Shown one piece after another: positions 8,656-17,118 of a DNA stretch of 64,000 nucleotides (its first letter is position 1; each line of letters begins with the position of its first letter). The translations under genes were made by a program, and so were the position numbers. The stretch covers positions 6,587,001 to 6,651,000 of the forward strand of contig NZ_JAVIWK010000001.1 in NCBI RefSeq assembly GCF_034314165.1, written 5' to 3'. The notes below the pieces were generated by a model. The model had not been told where the DNA came from and searched no databases. It worked only from the letters and a program-made list of their open reading frames with translations. This stretch comes from Pseudomonas sp. Bout1. Its GTDB lineage: Bacteria > Pseudomonadota > Gammaproteobacteria > Pseudomonadales > Pseudomonadaceae.

Positions 8656-10011
8656 ATGAATGCTCTAGCCCGCCGCGCTGCAGGCCTGCTGTTCAGCACA
8701 GTTTGTCTGCCCCTTTCAGCTTTGGCTGCCGACCCACAACCCACCCACGAATTCACCCTGGACAACGGCCTCAAGGTCGTCGTGCGCGAAGACCATCGCG
8801 CCCCGGTGGTGGTTTCCCAGGTCTGGTACAAGGTTGGCTCGAGCTACGAAACCCCGGGCCAGACCGGTTTGTCCCACGCCTTGGAACACATGATGTTCAA
8901 GGGCAGCGCCAAGGTCGGCCCAGGCGAAGCTTCGCTGATCCTGCGGGACCTGGGCGCCGAAGAAAACGCCTTCACCAGTGATGACTACACCGCCTACTAC
9001 CAAGTGCTGGCCCGTGACCGCCTGGGCGTCGCCTTTGAGCTGGAAGCCGACCGCATGGCCAGCCTGCGCCTGCCGGCTGACGAGTTCAGCCGCGAGATCG
9101 AGGTGATCAAGGAGGAGCGCCGCATGCGCACCGACGACAACCCGATGTCCAAGGCCTATGAGCGCTTCAAGGCCATGGCGTACCCGGCCAGCGGCTATCA
9201 CACGCCGACCATCGGCTGGATGGCCGACCTGGACCGCATGAAGGTTGAAGAGCTGCGCCACTGGTACCAATCCTGGTACGTGCCGAACAACGCCACGCTG
9301 GTGGTGGTGGGCGACGTGACCCCGGATGAAGTCAAAACCCTGGCCCAGCGCTACTTCGGCCCGATCCCCAAGCGCGACGTGCCTGCGGCGAAAATCCCGC
9401 TGGAACTGGCCGAGCCCGGCGAGCGCCTGCTGACCCTGCATGTGCGAACCCAATTGCCGAGCGTGATCCTCGGTTTCAACGTGCCGAGCCTGGCCACCGC
9501 TGAAGACAAACGCTCGGTCAACGCCCTGCGCCTGATCTCGGCCCTGCTGGACGGTGGCTACAGCGCGCGCATCTCCACGCAACTGGAGCGCGGCGAAGAG
9601 CTGCTCTCCGGCGGATCTTCGAGCTATGACGCCTACACCCGTGGTGACAGCCTGTTCACCCTGACCGCCACGCCGAACCTGCAAAAGAAAAAGACCGTTG
9701 CCCAGGCTGAAGCCGGCCTGTGGCGCCTGCTGGATGAGCTGAAGGCCAAGCCACCCAGCGCTGACGAACTGGAGCGGATCCGCGCCCAGGTCATTGCCGG
9801 CGTGGTTTACCAGCGCGACTCGATCACCAGCCAGGCCACGGCCATCGGCTCCCTGGAGACCGTCGGCCTGTCCTGGAAACTCATGGACACCGAGCTTGCC
9901 GAGCTGCAAAGCGTCACTGCCGAAGACATCCAGAAAGCTGCGCGCACCTATTTCACCCGCGAACGTCTCAGCGTCGCCCATGTTTTGCCTGAGGAGACCG
10001 CTCATGAGTGA
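8656..10011 (+). CDS. M16 family zinc metallopeptidase (catalytic subunit)
   Basis: 451 residues. A signal peptide is present (RRAAGLLFSTVCLPLSALAA, cleavage near residue 23), so it acts in the periplasm or envelope. The inverted zinc motif HxxEH is HALEH at residues 74-78, and the distal Glu is in the EIEVIKEERRM helix about 75 residues later. The stop overlaps the start of the next gene, a second M16 protein, as for two-subunit M16B peptidases such as MPP. Substrate unknown; P. aeruginosa PA0372/PA0371 are the equivalents by gene order. Confidence 0.92.
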   Translation: MNALARRAAGLLFSTVCLPLSALAADPQPTHEFTLDNGLKVVVREDHRAPVVVSQVWYKVGSSYETPGQTGLSHALEHMMFKGSAKVGPGEASLILRDLGAEENAFTSDDYTAYYQVLARDRLGVAFELEADRMASLRLPADEFSREIEVIKEERRMRTDDNPMSKAYERFKAMAYPASGYHTPTIGWMADLDRMKVEELRHWYQSWYVPNNATLVVVGDVTPDEVKTLAQRYFGPIPKRDVPAAKIPLELAEPGERLLTLHVRTQLPSVILGFNVPSLATAEDKRSVNALRLISALLDGGYSARISTQLERGEELLSGGSSSYDAYTRGDSLFTLTATPNLQKKKTVAQAEAGLWRLLDELKAKPPSADELERIRAQVIAGVVYQRDSITSQATAIGSLETVGLSWKLMDTELAELQSVTAEDIQKAARTYFTRERLSVAHVLPEETAHE

Positions 10012-11494
10012 ACGTAAAAACAACCGCCTGGTGCTGCCCGGCCTGATCGTAGTCACGTTGGCTGCTGCGTGCGTGGTGTATTTCCTGCGCCCGAGCGAAT
10101 CCGTTGCCAGCCCGGCGCTGGAGCAGGCCAAGTCCGCCAACAGGCTGCAATCTTTAGCAGAACTGGACAACAAGGCACCGACCAATCGCAAGCTCGACGT
10201 GCAAACCTGGACCACCGCCGAAGGCGCCAAGGTACTGTTCGTCGAAGCCCATGAACTGCCGATGTTCGACATGCGCATCCTGTTCGCCGCCGGCAGCAGC
10301 CAGGACGGCACCACGCCGGGCCTGGCGTTGTTGACCAACGCGATGCTCAACGAAGGCGTGCCGGGCAAGGACGTCAGCCAGATTGCCGCCGGGTTCGACG
10401 GCCTGGGGGCTGATTTCAGCAATGGCGCCTATCGCGACATGGCGCTGGTTTCCCTGCGCAGCCTGAGTGCCAGCGACAAACGTGAGGCGGCCCTGGCCCT
10501 GTTTGACGACGTGATCGGCAAGCCGACCTTCCCGGCCGACTCCCTGGCACGCATCAAGAACCAGTTGCTGGCGGGCTTCGAATACCAGAAACAGAACCCC
10601 GGCAAACTGGCGAGCATCGAGCTGTTCAAACAACTCTACGGTGACCATCCTTACGCCCATCCAAGCGAAGGCTCTGCCCAGAGCGTGCCGAAGGTGACCC
10701 TCGCGCAGTTGAAGGACTTCCACGCCAAGGCCTACGCCGCCGGCAACGCGGTGATTTCGGTGGTGGGCGATTTGTCCCGCGCAGAAGCCGAAGCCATGAC
10801 CGCCAAGGTGTCCGCGTCCTTGCCCAAAGGGCCGGCGCTGGCGAAGATTGCCCAACCGCTGGAGCCGAAGGCTGGCACCACGCATATCGAGTTCCCGTCC
10901 AAGCAGACAACATTGCTGCTCGCACAACTGGGCATCGACCGTGCAGACCCGGACTACGCCGCGCTGTCCCTGGGCAACCAGATCCTCGGCGGCGGTGGCT
11001 TCGGCACCCGCTTGATGAGCGAAGTGCGCGAGAAACGCGGCCTGACCTACGGCGTATACTCCGGCTTCTCACCGATGCAGGTGCGCGGCCCGTTCATGAT
11101 CAACCTGCAAACCCGCGCCGAAATGAGCGCCGGTACGTTGAGGTTGGTGCAGGAGGTGCTGGCTGACTACCTCAAGACCGGTCCGACACAAAAAGAACTC
11201 GACGACGCCAAGCGCGAACTGGCCGGCAGCTTCCCGCTGTCTACCGCGAGCAACGCCGACATCGTCGGGCAGCTGGGCGCCATGGGTTTCTACAACCTGC
11301 CGTTGAGCTACCTTGAAGATTTCATGAAACAATCCCAGGCGCTGACCGTTGATCAGGTCAAAGCTGCTTTGAACAAACATTTGAGTGCCGACAAAATGGT
11401 CATCGTGACCGCCGGCCCGACGATTGCGCAAAAGCCACTACCGCCCCCCACTGATAAACCCGCCGAGCAACCGCTCGGGGTTCCGGAGCATTAA
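10004..11494 (+). CDS. M16 family peptidase-like protein (non-catalytic partner)
   Basis: 496 residues from the ATG that overlaps the previous stop by 8 bp (ATGAGTGA); a longer in-frame ORF from 9794 lies inside the upstream gene and is spurious. An N-terminal hydrophobic segment (LVLPGLIVVTLAAACVVYFL) gives a signal anchor. The HxxEH is missing: the aligned place reads LLTNAMLNEGV. The C-terminal substrate-contact signature R-x(7)-Y is kept in EVREKRGLTYGVYSGF. This is the division of labour of heterodimeric M16 peptidases. rsmD follows with a TAATG overlap. Confidence 0.9.
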   Translation: MSERKNNRLVLPGLIVVTLAAACVVYFLRPSESVASPALEQAKSANRLQSLAELDNKAPTNRKLDVQTWTTAEGAKVLFVEAHELPMFDMRILFAAGSSQDGTTPGLALLTNAMLNEGVPGKDVSQIAAGFDGLGADFSNGAYRDMALVSLRSLSASDKREAALALFDDVIGKPTFPADSLARIKNQLLAGFEYQKQNPGKLASIELFKQLYGDHPYAHPSEGSAQSVPKVTLAQLKDFHAKAYAAGNAVISVVGDLSRAEAEAMTAKVSASLPKGPALAKIAQPLEPKAGTTHIEFPSKQTTLLLAQLGIDRADPDYAALSLGNQILGGGGFGTRLMSEVREKRGLTYGVYSGFSPMQVRGPFMINLQTRAEMSAGTLRLVQEVLADYLKTGPTQKELDDAKRELAGSFPLSTASNADIVGQLGAMGFYNLPLSYLEDFMKQSQALTVDQVKAALNKHLSADKMVIVTAGPTIAQKPLPPPTDKPAEQPLGVPEH

Positions 11495-12105
11495 TGGCCC
11501 GTCCATCCCGTCCCAAAAAACCTGTCCACAACGTTCACAACGGTGTGGGCCAACTGCGCATCATCGGCGGCGAGTGGGGCAGCCGTAAACTGAGCTTCCC
11601 CGACGTCGTAGGCCTGCGCCCAACGCCGGACCGCGTGCGTGAAACCCTGTTCAACTGGCTCGCGCCGTACATCGCCGGGGCCAAGGTACTGGACCCGTTC
11701 GCGGGCAGCGGCGCGTTGTTCCTGGAGTCGTTATCCCGTGGTGCCGCATTGGGCCAGGCGCTGGATGCCAGCAATGTGGCGGTTGCCAGCCTCAAGGAAC
11801 ACCTGGGCACCCTGCGTTGTACCACCGGCCAGGTGCAGACTGCTGATGCGCTGCGCTACCTGGAAACCCAGGAAGCGCGTGAGTTTGACGTGGTGTTCCT
11901 CGATCCGCCGTTTAACCAGAACCTGCTGCCGACTGTGTGTGCGCTGCTGGAAGAGCGTCAGTGGCTGGCTCCGGATGCCTGGATCTACACCGAAAGCGAG
12001 ACGGCACCGTCAACGCTGGGCCTTCCGGGCACGTGGCGCCTGCACCGGGAGCAGAAATCCGGGCGGGTGTATTACGCGTTGTGGCAACGTACGACACAAA
12101 GCTAA
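11494..12105 (+). CDS. rsmD: 16S rRNA (guanine966-N2)-methyltransferase RsmD
   Basis: 203 residues. Family hallmarks are LRIIGGEWGSRKLSFP, RPTPDRVRETLFNWL, the SAM loop VLDPFAGSGALFLESLSRGA and the catalytic FLDPPFNQ. It methylates N2 of G966 in 16S rRNA. Its ATG shares one base with the stop of the M16 partner gene, so the three genes are probably one transcript. A palindromic repeat follows immediately. Confidence 0.96.
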   Translation: MARPSRPKKPVHNVHNGVGQLRIIGGEWGSRKLSFPDVVGLRPTPDRVRETLFNWLAPYIAGAKVLDPFAGSGALFLESLSRGAALGQALDASNVAVASLKEHLGTLRCTTGQVQTADALRYLETQEAREFDVVFLDPPFNQNLLPTVCALLEERQWLAPDAWIYTESETAPSTLGLPGTWRLHREQKSGRVYYALWQRTTQS

Positions 12106-12107
12106 CC

Positions 12108-12278
12108 CTGTGGCGAGGGAGCTTGCTCCCGCTGGGCTGCGCAGCAGCCCCAAAGCAGGTGACGGTGGTTTCCTGAGAGATTGAGGGGTTAGCGTTTAGG
12201 GCCGCTTCGCAGCCCAGCGGGAGCAAGCTCCCTCGCCACAGCAAGCTCCCTCACCACAGCAAGCTCCCTCGCCACAGG
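12108..12278. repeat. Palindromic REP-like element with short satellite arm
   Basis: Left arm CTGTGGCGAGGGAGCTTGCT continuing into CCCGCTGGGCTGCGCAGCAGCCCC; the reverse complement returns at 12202-12241, then two extra partial units (AGCAAGCTCCCTCACCACAG type) are added on the right only. Same architecture as 705-1024 and 19326-19709, with a different repeat word. No gene in the gap. Confidence 0.85.
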
Positions 12279-12315
12279 TTGCTTATCCGCCCTGCCACCT
12301 GCCGCGAGAACCATC

Positions 12316-13311
12316 GTGTCAAAAACGCCCGACCGCTTCACCCCCGCCTTCGGCCTCGGCAACCCGCACCTGCAAACGCTGTGGGGGCCGCTGTGGCGCA
12401 AAACCACTCACATCGAACGCCCGCGCGAGCGGTTGTGGCTGGCAGACGGCGACTTTCTCGACCTGGACTGGCATGGGCCGCATGATGCGCGCACCCCACT
12501 GGTGCTGGTACTTCACGGCCTGACCGGTTCGTCCAACTCGCCTTACGTCGCCGGCCTGCAAAAAACCCTGGCGGCTCAAGGCTGGGCCAGCGTGGCGCTG
12601 AACTGGCGTGGCTGTTCCGGCGAACCCAACCTGCTCGCTCGCAGCTACCATTCCGGCGCCAGCGAAGACTTGGCCGAAACCATCGCTCACTTGCGAGCCA
12701 AGCGCCCGCTGGCGCCGCTGTATGCAGTGGGTTATTCCCTCGGCGGGAATGTGTTGCTCAAGCACCTGGGTGAAACCGGCGAAGACTCCGGGCTGCAAGG
12801 TGCGGCAGCGGTGTCGGTGCCGTTTCGCCTGGACCAGTGCGCTGATCGCATCGGCCTGGGCTTTTCACGGGTGTACCAGAAGCACTTCATGCGTGAAATG
12901 CTCGCCTATATCCGCGTCAAACAGAGCCGGTTCCTAAAGGATGGGCGCGAGGCTGGCCTGAAAACCCTGGCCGACCTGGGCTCGCTGGAAAAGATGCGCA
13001 CGTTCTGGGACTTTGACGGCCGGGTCACCGCGCCGCTGCACGGTTTCCTCAGTGCCGAGGACTATTACCGCCGCGCCTCCAGCCGCTATTACCTGGGCGC
13101 GATTCGCACGCCGACCCTGATCATCCAGGCGGCTGACGATCCATTTGTATTCGCCCACAGCCTGCCGGAGGCCAGCGAACTGTCGGATTGCACCGAGTTC
13201 GAATTGCTGGCCAGGGGCGGGCATGTGGGGTTTGTGGATGGCACGCTGAAACAGCCGGGCTACTACCTGGAACGACGCATCCCAGAGTGGCTGCTGACAC
13301 AACACGGATAA
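12316..13311 (+). CDS. YheT family alpha/beta hydrolase
   Basis: 331 residues from a GTG start (no ATG option keeps the FTPAFGLGNPHLQTLWG N-terminus). The conserved blocks are VLHGLTGSSNSPYV (oxyanion region), nucleophile elbow GYSLGGN, NWRGCSGE, and the catalytic His in GGHVGFVDG. YheT/ABHD1-3-like hydrolases act on esters or lipids, but the physiological substrate is not known. It is the PA0368 equivalent by gene order. Confidence 0.9.
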   Translation: MSKTPDRFTPAFGLGNPHLQTLWGPLWRKTTHIERPRERLWLADGDFLDLDWHGPHDARTPLVLVLHGLTGSSNSPYVAGLQKTLAAQGWASVALNWRGCSGEPNLLARSYHSGASEDLAETIAHLRAKRPLAPLYAVGYSLGGNVLLKHLGETGEDSGLQGAAAVSVPFRLDQCADRIGLGFSRVYQKHFMREMLAYIRVKQSRFLKDGREAGLKTLADLGSLEKMRTFWDFDGRVTAPLHGFLSAEDYYRRASSRYYLGAIRTPTLIIQAADDPFVFAHSLPEASELSDCTEFELLARGGHVGFVDGTLKQPGYYLERRIPEWLLTQHG

Positions 13312-13343
13312 AAATGCGGGAGCCGGCTTGCTTGCTCCCACAC
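13312..13343. repeat. Solitary REP-like hairpin
   Basis: GGGAGCCGGCTTGCTTGCTCCC forms a short imperfect stem just after the hydrolase stop. It is a single degenerate half of the family found at 23118-23544. Confidence 0.55.
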
Positions 13344-13370
13344 TTTGGATCAGACCGGGTCAGGCAGACC

Positions 13371-14225
13371 TCAGTCGCCTGTCGCAACTTCCCGCTGTGG
13401 ATCAGTGATCCACTCGCTCCACGACCCCGCGTACAACTTGCCCAACGGGTAACCCGCCAGGCACAGCGCGAACAGGTTGTGGCACGCCGTCACGCCCGAA
13501 CCACAATAAGCCACCAGCTCATCCGGCGAGCGGTCTTGCAGCTTGGCGGCGAAGCGTCGCTTGAGCTGGTCAGCCGGCAGGAAACGACCGTCGCTGCCCA
13601 GGTTCTCATTGAACGCCGCACACTGCGCGCCCGGGATATGCCCGGCAACCGGATCGATCGGCTCCACGTCACCGCGAAAACGTGGCTGGGCGCGCGCGTC
13701 GATCAGGGTCAGGCCCGGCTGGCCGAGGCGCTTTTGCAGGTGTTCGGCGTCCAGTTGCAGGTGGTTGTCCGGCGTGCCGCTGAAGGTCCCGGGCTCGATC
13801 ACCGGGGCATCCAGGCTCAGGGGGAAGCCCGCCGCGTGCCAGGCTTTGAGGCCGCCATCGAGGATGAACACGCCGTCGCGCTTACCCAGCCAGGCCAACA
13901 GCCACCAGGCACGGGCGGCGAAAGCGCCGGGGCCATCGTCGTACAGCACGATGTCGCTGCTAGCGTTAACGCCCCAGGCCCGCAGTTGCCGGGTAAACGC
14001 GTCCGCCGCCGGCAACGGATGGCGCCCGGTCACACCCTTGGTCACCGGCCCGCTGAGGTGGCGTTCCAAGTCCGCATACTGCGCCCCTTCGATATGCCCT
14101 TCGGCGTAGCTGCACAGGCCGTAGTCCGGGTCTTCGAGGGCAAAGCGGCAATCGAGGATCACCAGCCCGCCGGACTTCTGGCGCTCGGCCAGGTGCTGGG
14201 GGCTGATCAGTTGGGCAAGCGGCAT
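13371..14225 (-). CDS. Sulfurtransferase, two rhodanese domains (3-mercaptopyruvate type)
   Basis: 284 residues. An inactive N-terminal rhodanese domain (about 1-135) is followed by a catalytic one. The active loop is CGSGVTA, with the Cys near residue 241; CGSGVT is characteristic of 3-mercaptopyruvate sulfurtransferases, whereas thiosulfate rhodaneses usually have CRKGVT. The enzyme transfers sulfane sulfur to thiophilic acceptors. It stands between the YheT hydrolase (convergent) and laoR (same strand, 39 bp upstream). The symbol sseA is possible but not certain. Confidence 0.88.
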   Translation of the reverse strand: MPLAQLISPQHLAERQKSGGLVILDCRFALEDPDYGLCSYAEGHIEGAQYADLERHLSGPVTKGVTGRHPLPAADAFTRQLRAWGVNASSDIVLYDDGPGAFAARAWWLLAWLGKRDGVFILDGGLKAWHAAGFPLSLDAPVIEPGTFSGTPDNHLQLDAEHLQKRLGQPGLTLIDARAQPRFRGDVEPIDPVAGHIPGAQCAAFNENLGSDGRFLPADQLKRRFAAKLQDRSPDELVAYCGSGVTACHNLFALCLAGYPLGKLYAGSWSEWITDPQREVATGD

Positions 14226-14264
14226 GACTGACTCCTGTGACGACGTTAACGTTCGGGAAACATC

Positions 14265-14936
14265 CTACTTCACTTCTTCCAGCGCCTGATTCAACGGCAC
14301 GTAAAACTCTTTGAACAGCGCGTCCACCGCGTCCCTGGCCTTGGGGGTGATAAACCCGGCTTCCAGCACCAGCACCTGGTACACACCGCGCTTGATCGCC
14401 TCGGCGCTCAGGTGCGTGGACTTTTCATTGGTGGTGCACAGAAAGCGCACCCACGACGTGAGGATGATCCAGGCGTTGAGGGTCAGGGCTTCGGTTTGCA
14501 CCGGGTCCATGTTCAGAATGCCAGCGTCGACAAAGCCCTGGTAAATGGCCGAACCCTGGATCAGGCAGCGCTGGGAAAACCGCCGGTAGCCGGTGGCCAG
14601 CTCCGGGTCGCTTTCCAACAGGTGTTCGAGGTCGCGGTGCAAAAAGCGGTAGCGCCACATGCCGGCGAGCACCGCCTGCAGGTAGAAACGCTTGTCTTCC
14701 ACGGTGACCGCGCGGCCCTGGGGCGGGCGCAGGAAGCTGTCCACCAACGCTTCGTACTCACGAAACAGTACCGCGATAATCGCCTGCTTATTGGGGAAGT
14801 GGTAGTACAGGTTGCCCGGGGAAATTTCCATATGGGCAGCGATATGGTTGGTGCTGACACTGCGCTCGCCCTGCTGGTTGAACAGCTCCAGGCTGGTTTG
14901 CACAATGCGCTCGCTGGTCTTTACTCGTGGTGCCAT
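14265..14936 (-). CDS. laoR: TetR family regulator LaoR
   Basis: 223 residues. N-terminal TetR helix-turn-helix: TSERIVQTSLELFNQQGERSVSTNHIAAHMEISPGNLYYHFPNKQAII. The C-terminal ligand domain is of the TetR_C_33 or similar type. It is divergent from laoC-laoB-laoA. In P. aeruginosa the equivalent (PA0367, LaoR) represses the long-chain alcohol oxidation genes; the symbol is assigned by synteny and sequence type. A candidate operator is at 15028-15047. Confidence 0.85.
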   Translation of the reverse strand: MAPRVKTSERIVQTSLELFNQQGERSVSTNHIAAHMEISPGNLYYHFPNKQAIIAVLFREYEALVDSFLRPPQGRAVTVEDKRFYLQAVLAGMWRYRFLHRDLEHLLESDPELATGYRRFSQRCLIQGSAIYQGFVDAGILNMDPVQTEALTLNAWIILTSWVRFLCTTNEKSTHLSAEAIKRGVYQVLVLEAGFITPKARDAVDALFKEFYVPLNQALEEVK

Positions 14937-15020
14937 GGGAAATCAACTTCTAGACCCGTGATACCGGCATCTTACGGACTATCCTTGTCCGGATAAATCG
15001 GTACGTTCGTGCAATGTTAT

Positions 15021-15049
15021 TTGACAATTTAGAGCAATGACTCTAAAAA
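15021..15049 (+). promoter_or_regulatory. Candidate laoCBA promoter with overlapping LaoR operator
   Basis: TTGACA (15021-15026, consensus -35) and TAAAAA (15044-15049, weak -10) are 17 bp apart. Between and over them lies a perfect inverted repeat TTTAGAG-N6-CTCTAAA (15028-15047). This is the size and position expected for a TetR-type operator that blocks RNA polymerase. Assignment to LaoR is inference. Confidence 0.6.
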
Positions 15050-15083
15050 CTGAAGCATTCCAATAACAATCGGGAACTTCGCC

Positions 15084-16511
15084 ATGTCTGCCAACGTTGC
15101 CTACCTGCAAGATTCCCCGGCGCTGGACCAGCTCCAGGCCCTGTTCGACGCCCAACGCCGGGCGTACGCGGCCAACCCGATGCCGCCGGCGGCCCAGCGC
15201 CAGCAATGGCTCAAGGCCCTGCGCGACCTGTTGAGCGATGAACGCCAGGCGCTGATCAACGCCATCAGCCGTGATTTCAGCCACCGCAGCGCCGACGAAA
15301 CCCTGTTTGCCGAACTGATGCCCAGCCTGCATGGCATTCACTACGCCAGCAAACACCTCAAGGGCTGGATGAAACCTTCCCGTCGTGCTGTAGGCATTGC
15401 CTTCCAGCCCGCGTCAGCCAAGGTCATCTATCAACCATTGGGTGTGGTCGGGGTGATCGTGCCCTGGAACTACCCGCTGTACCTGGCCATCGGTCCGCTG
15501 GTGGGCGCATTGGCGGCTGGCAACCGGGTGATGCTCAAACTCAGCGAATCCACCCCCGCCACTGGCCTGCTGCTCAAGACGCTGCTGGCGAAGATCTTCC
15601 CTGAAGACCTGGTGTGCGTGGTGCTCGGCGAAGCGGAAGTAGGCATGGCATTTTCCAAACTACGCTTGGACCATCTGCTGTTCACCGGCGCCACCAGCAT
15701 CGGCAAACATGTGATGCGCGCGGCAGCCGAACACCTCACGCCCGTCACCCTGGAACTGGGCGGCAAATCACCGGCGATTGTTTCCGCTGACGTACCGCTG
15801 AAAGACGCTGCCGAACGTATCGCCTTCGGCAAGGCACTGAACGCTGGGCAAACCTGCGTGGCGCCGGACTACGTGCTGGTGCCGGAAGACCGTGTAGACG
15901 GGTTCGTCGAGGCCTACAGCAAGGCGGTTCGCGGGTTCTACCCGACCCTGGCCGACAACCCGGACTACACCGCAATCATCAACGAACGACAACTGGCCCG
16001 GCTCAACGGCTACGTCAAAGACGCTACCGACAAGGGCGCCACCCTGGTCCCGCTGTACGACCAGGGCCAGGACCGCCGCATGGCCCACAGCCTGCTGCTG
16101 AATGTCAGCGATGAAATGACCGTGATGCAGGACGAAATCTTTGGCCCGGTGCTGCCGATCGTGCCGTATCGCGGCATCGACCAGGCCTTCGCCTACATCA
16201 ATCAGCGCCCTCGCCCACTGGCGTTGTATTACTTCGGCTACAACAAGGCGGAACAGAATCGCGTATTGCACGAGACCCATTCCGGCGGCGTGTGCCTAAA
16301 CGACACCTTGCTGCACGTGGCCCAGGACGACATGCCCTTCGGCGGTATCGGCCCGTCGGGCATGGGCCACTACCACGGCCACGAGGGCTTCCTGACCTTC
16401 AGCAAGGCCAAGGGCGTGCTGATCAAGCAGCGCCTGAACGCAGCCAAGCTGATTTACCCGCCTTATGGCAAATCCATCCAGAAGTTGATTCAGAAGCTGT
16501 TCGTCCGCTAA
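15084..16511 (+). CDS. laoC: Aldehyde dehydrogenase LaoC (coniferyl aldehyde dehydrogenase family)
   Basis: 475 residues, class 3-like ALDH. Cofactor and catalytic parts are VPWNYPLYLAIGPLVGALAAGN, the Glu in LELGGKSPAIV, and the nucleophile in GQTCVAPDYVLVP; EIFGPVLPI is also present. The sequence is of the family often named coniferyl aldehyde dehydrogenase (calB), but context with laoB/laoA and laoR matches P. aeruginosa PA0366 (LaoC), which oxidises long-chain aldehydes made from alcohols. Start follows a palindromic promoter; laoB follows after 28 bp. Confidence 0.88.
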   Translation: MSANVAYLQDSPALDQLQALFDAQRRAYAANPMPPAAQRQQWLKALRDLLSDERQALINAISRDFSHRSADETLFAELMPSLHGIHYASKHLKGWMKPSRRAVGIAFQPASAKVIYQPLGVVGVIVPWNYPLYLAIGPLVGALAAGNRVMLKLSESTPATGLLLKTLLAKIFPEDLVCVVLGEAEVGMAFSKLRLDHLLFTGATSIGKHVMRAAAEHLTPVTLELGGKSPAIVSADVPLKDAAERIAFGKALNAGQTCVAPDYVLVPEDRVDGFVEAYSKAVRGFYPTLADNPDYTAIINERQLARLNGYVKDATDKGATLVPLYDQGQDRRMAHSLLLNVSDEMTVMQDEIFGPVLPIVPYRGIDQAFAYINQRPRPLALYYFGYNKAEQNRVLHETHSGGVCLNDTLLHVAQDDMPFGGIGPSGMGHYHGHEGFLTFSKAKGVLIKQRLNAAKLIYPPYGKSIQKLIQKLFVR

Positions 16512-16539
16512 CAACCCCATCACCGGGATAACAATAAGA

Positions 16540-17085
16540 ATGAACCCTAGCCTGACTGAATCACCCGCGCTGTCACGGCGCGGCGTCCTGAAAATAGGCC
16601 TGTGCGCCAGCGCCTTCCTGGCCACCGCCGGGCTTGGCGCCAGCCTCAGCGGCTGCTCCAGCAGCACCCCGGCCAGCGGCTTTGCGATGTTGCGCAGCAG
16701 TGACCTGCCGTTTTTACGGGCGGTGATCCCGGTGCTGCTCGAAGGCGCAGCCAGCGCCGAAGCGGTGGTGGCCGGTATCGACGACACCTTGAAAAAACTC
16801 GATTTCAGCCTGCAACACCTGTCGCCCGAGATGTTCAAGCTGACCCAGCAACTGTTCGACGTATTGGGCATGGCCATCACCCGCGGGCCGCTGACCGGGG
16901 TGTGGGGCAGTTGGGAAAACGCCAGCGCCGAGCAAATACGCAACTTCCTGCACCGCTGGGAAAACAGCTACCTGAACCTGCTGCGCATGGGCCAGGGCTC
17001 GCTGCTCAAGTTGGTGATCATGGCCTGGTATTTCCGCCCCGGGTCCTGGGCCCATTGCGGCTACCCCGGCCCACCGAAAATCTGA
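16540..17085 (+). CDS. laoB: Tat-exported lipoprotein-like subunit LaoB
   Basis: 181 residues. The N-terminus has a twin-arginine motif SRRGVLK, a hydrophobic stretch (CASAFLATAGLGASL) and a possible lipobox LSGC, so it is likely exported by Tat and may be lipid anchored. The rest resembles small subunits of membrane-bound gluconate/alcohol dehydrogenases, ending in WYFRPGSWAHCGYPGPP. It sits between the ALDH and the GMC oxidoreductase, which has no signal of its own. Equivalent to PA0365. Confidence 0.8.
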   Translation: MNPSLTESPALSRRGVLKIGLCASAFLATAGLGASLSGCSSSTPASGFAMLRSSDLPFLRAVIPVLLEGAASAEAVVAGIDDTLKKLDFSLQHLSPEMFKLTQQLFDVLGMAITRGPLTGVWGSWENASAEQIRNFLHRWENSYLNLLRMGQGSLLKLVIMAWYFRPGSWAHCGYPGPPKI

Positions 17086-17118
17086 TTCGCATCCCTATAA
17101 AAACAAGAGAAGCCCCTG

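Noticed and set aside
8716..10422. 568-codon open frame on the minus strand opposite the M16 peptidase genes
   Set aside because: It mirrors the codon structure of the two plus-strand genes, is rich in Gln/Gly/Val typical of antisense frames in high-GC DNA, and shows no family motif.
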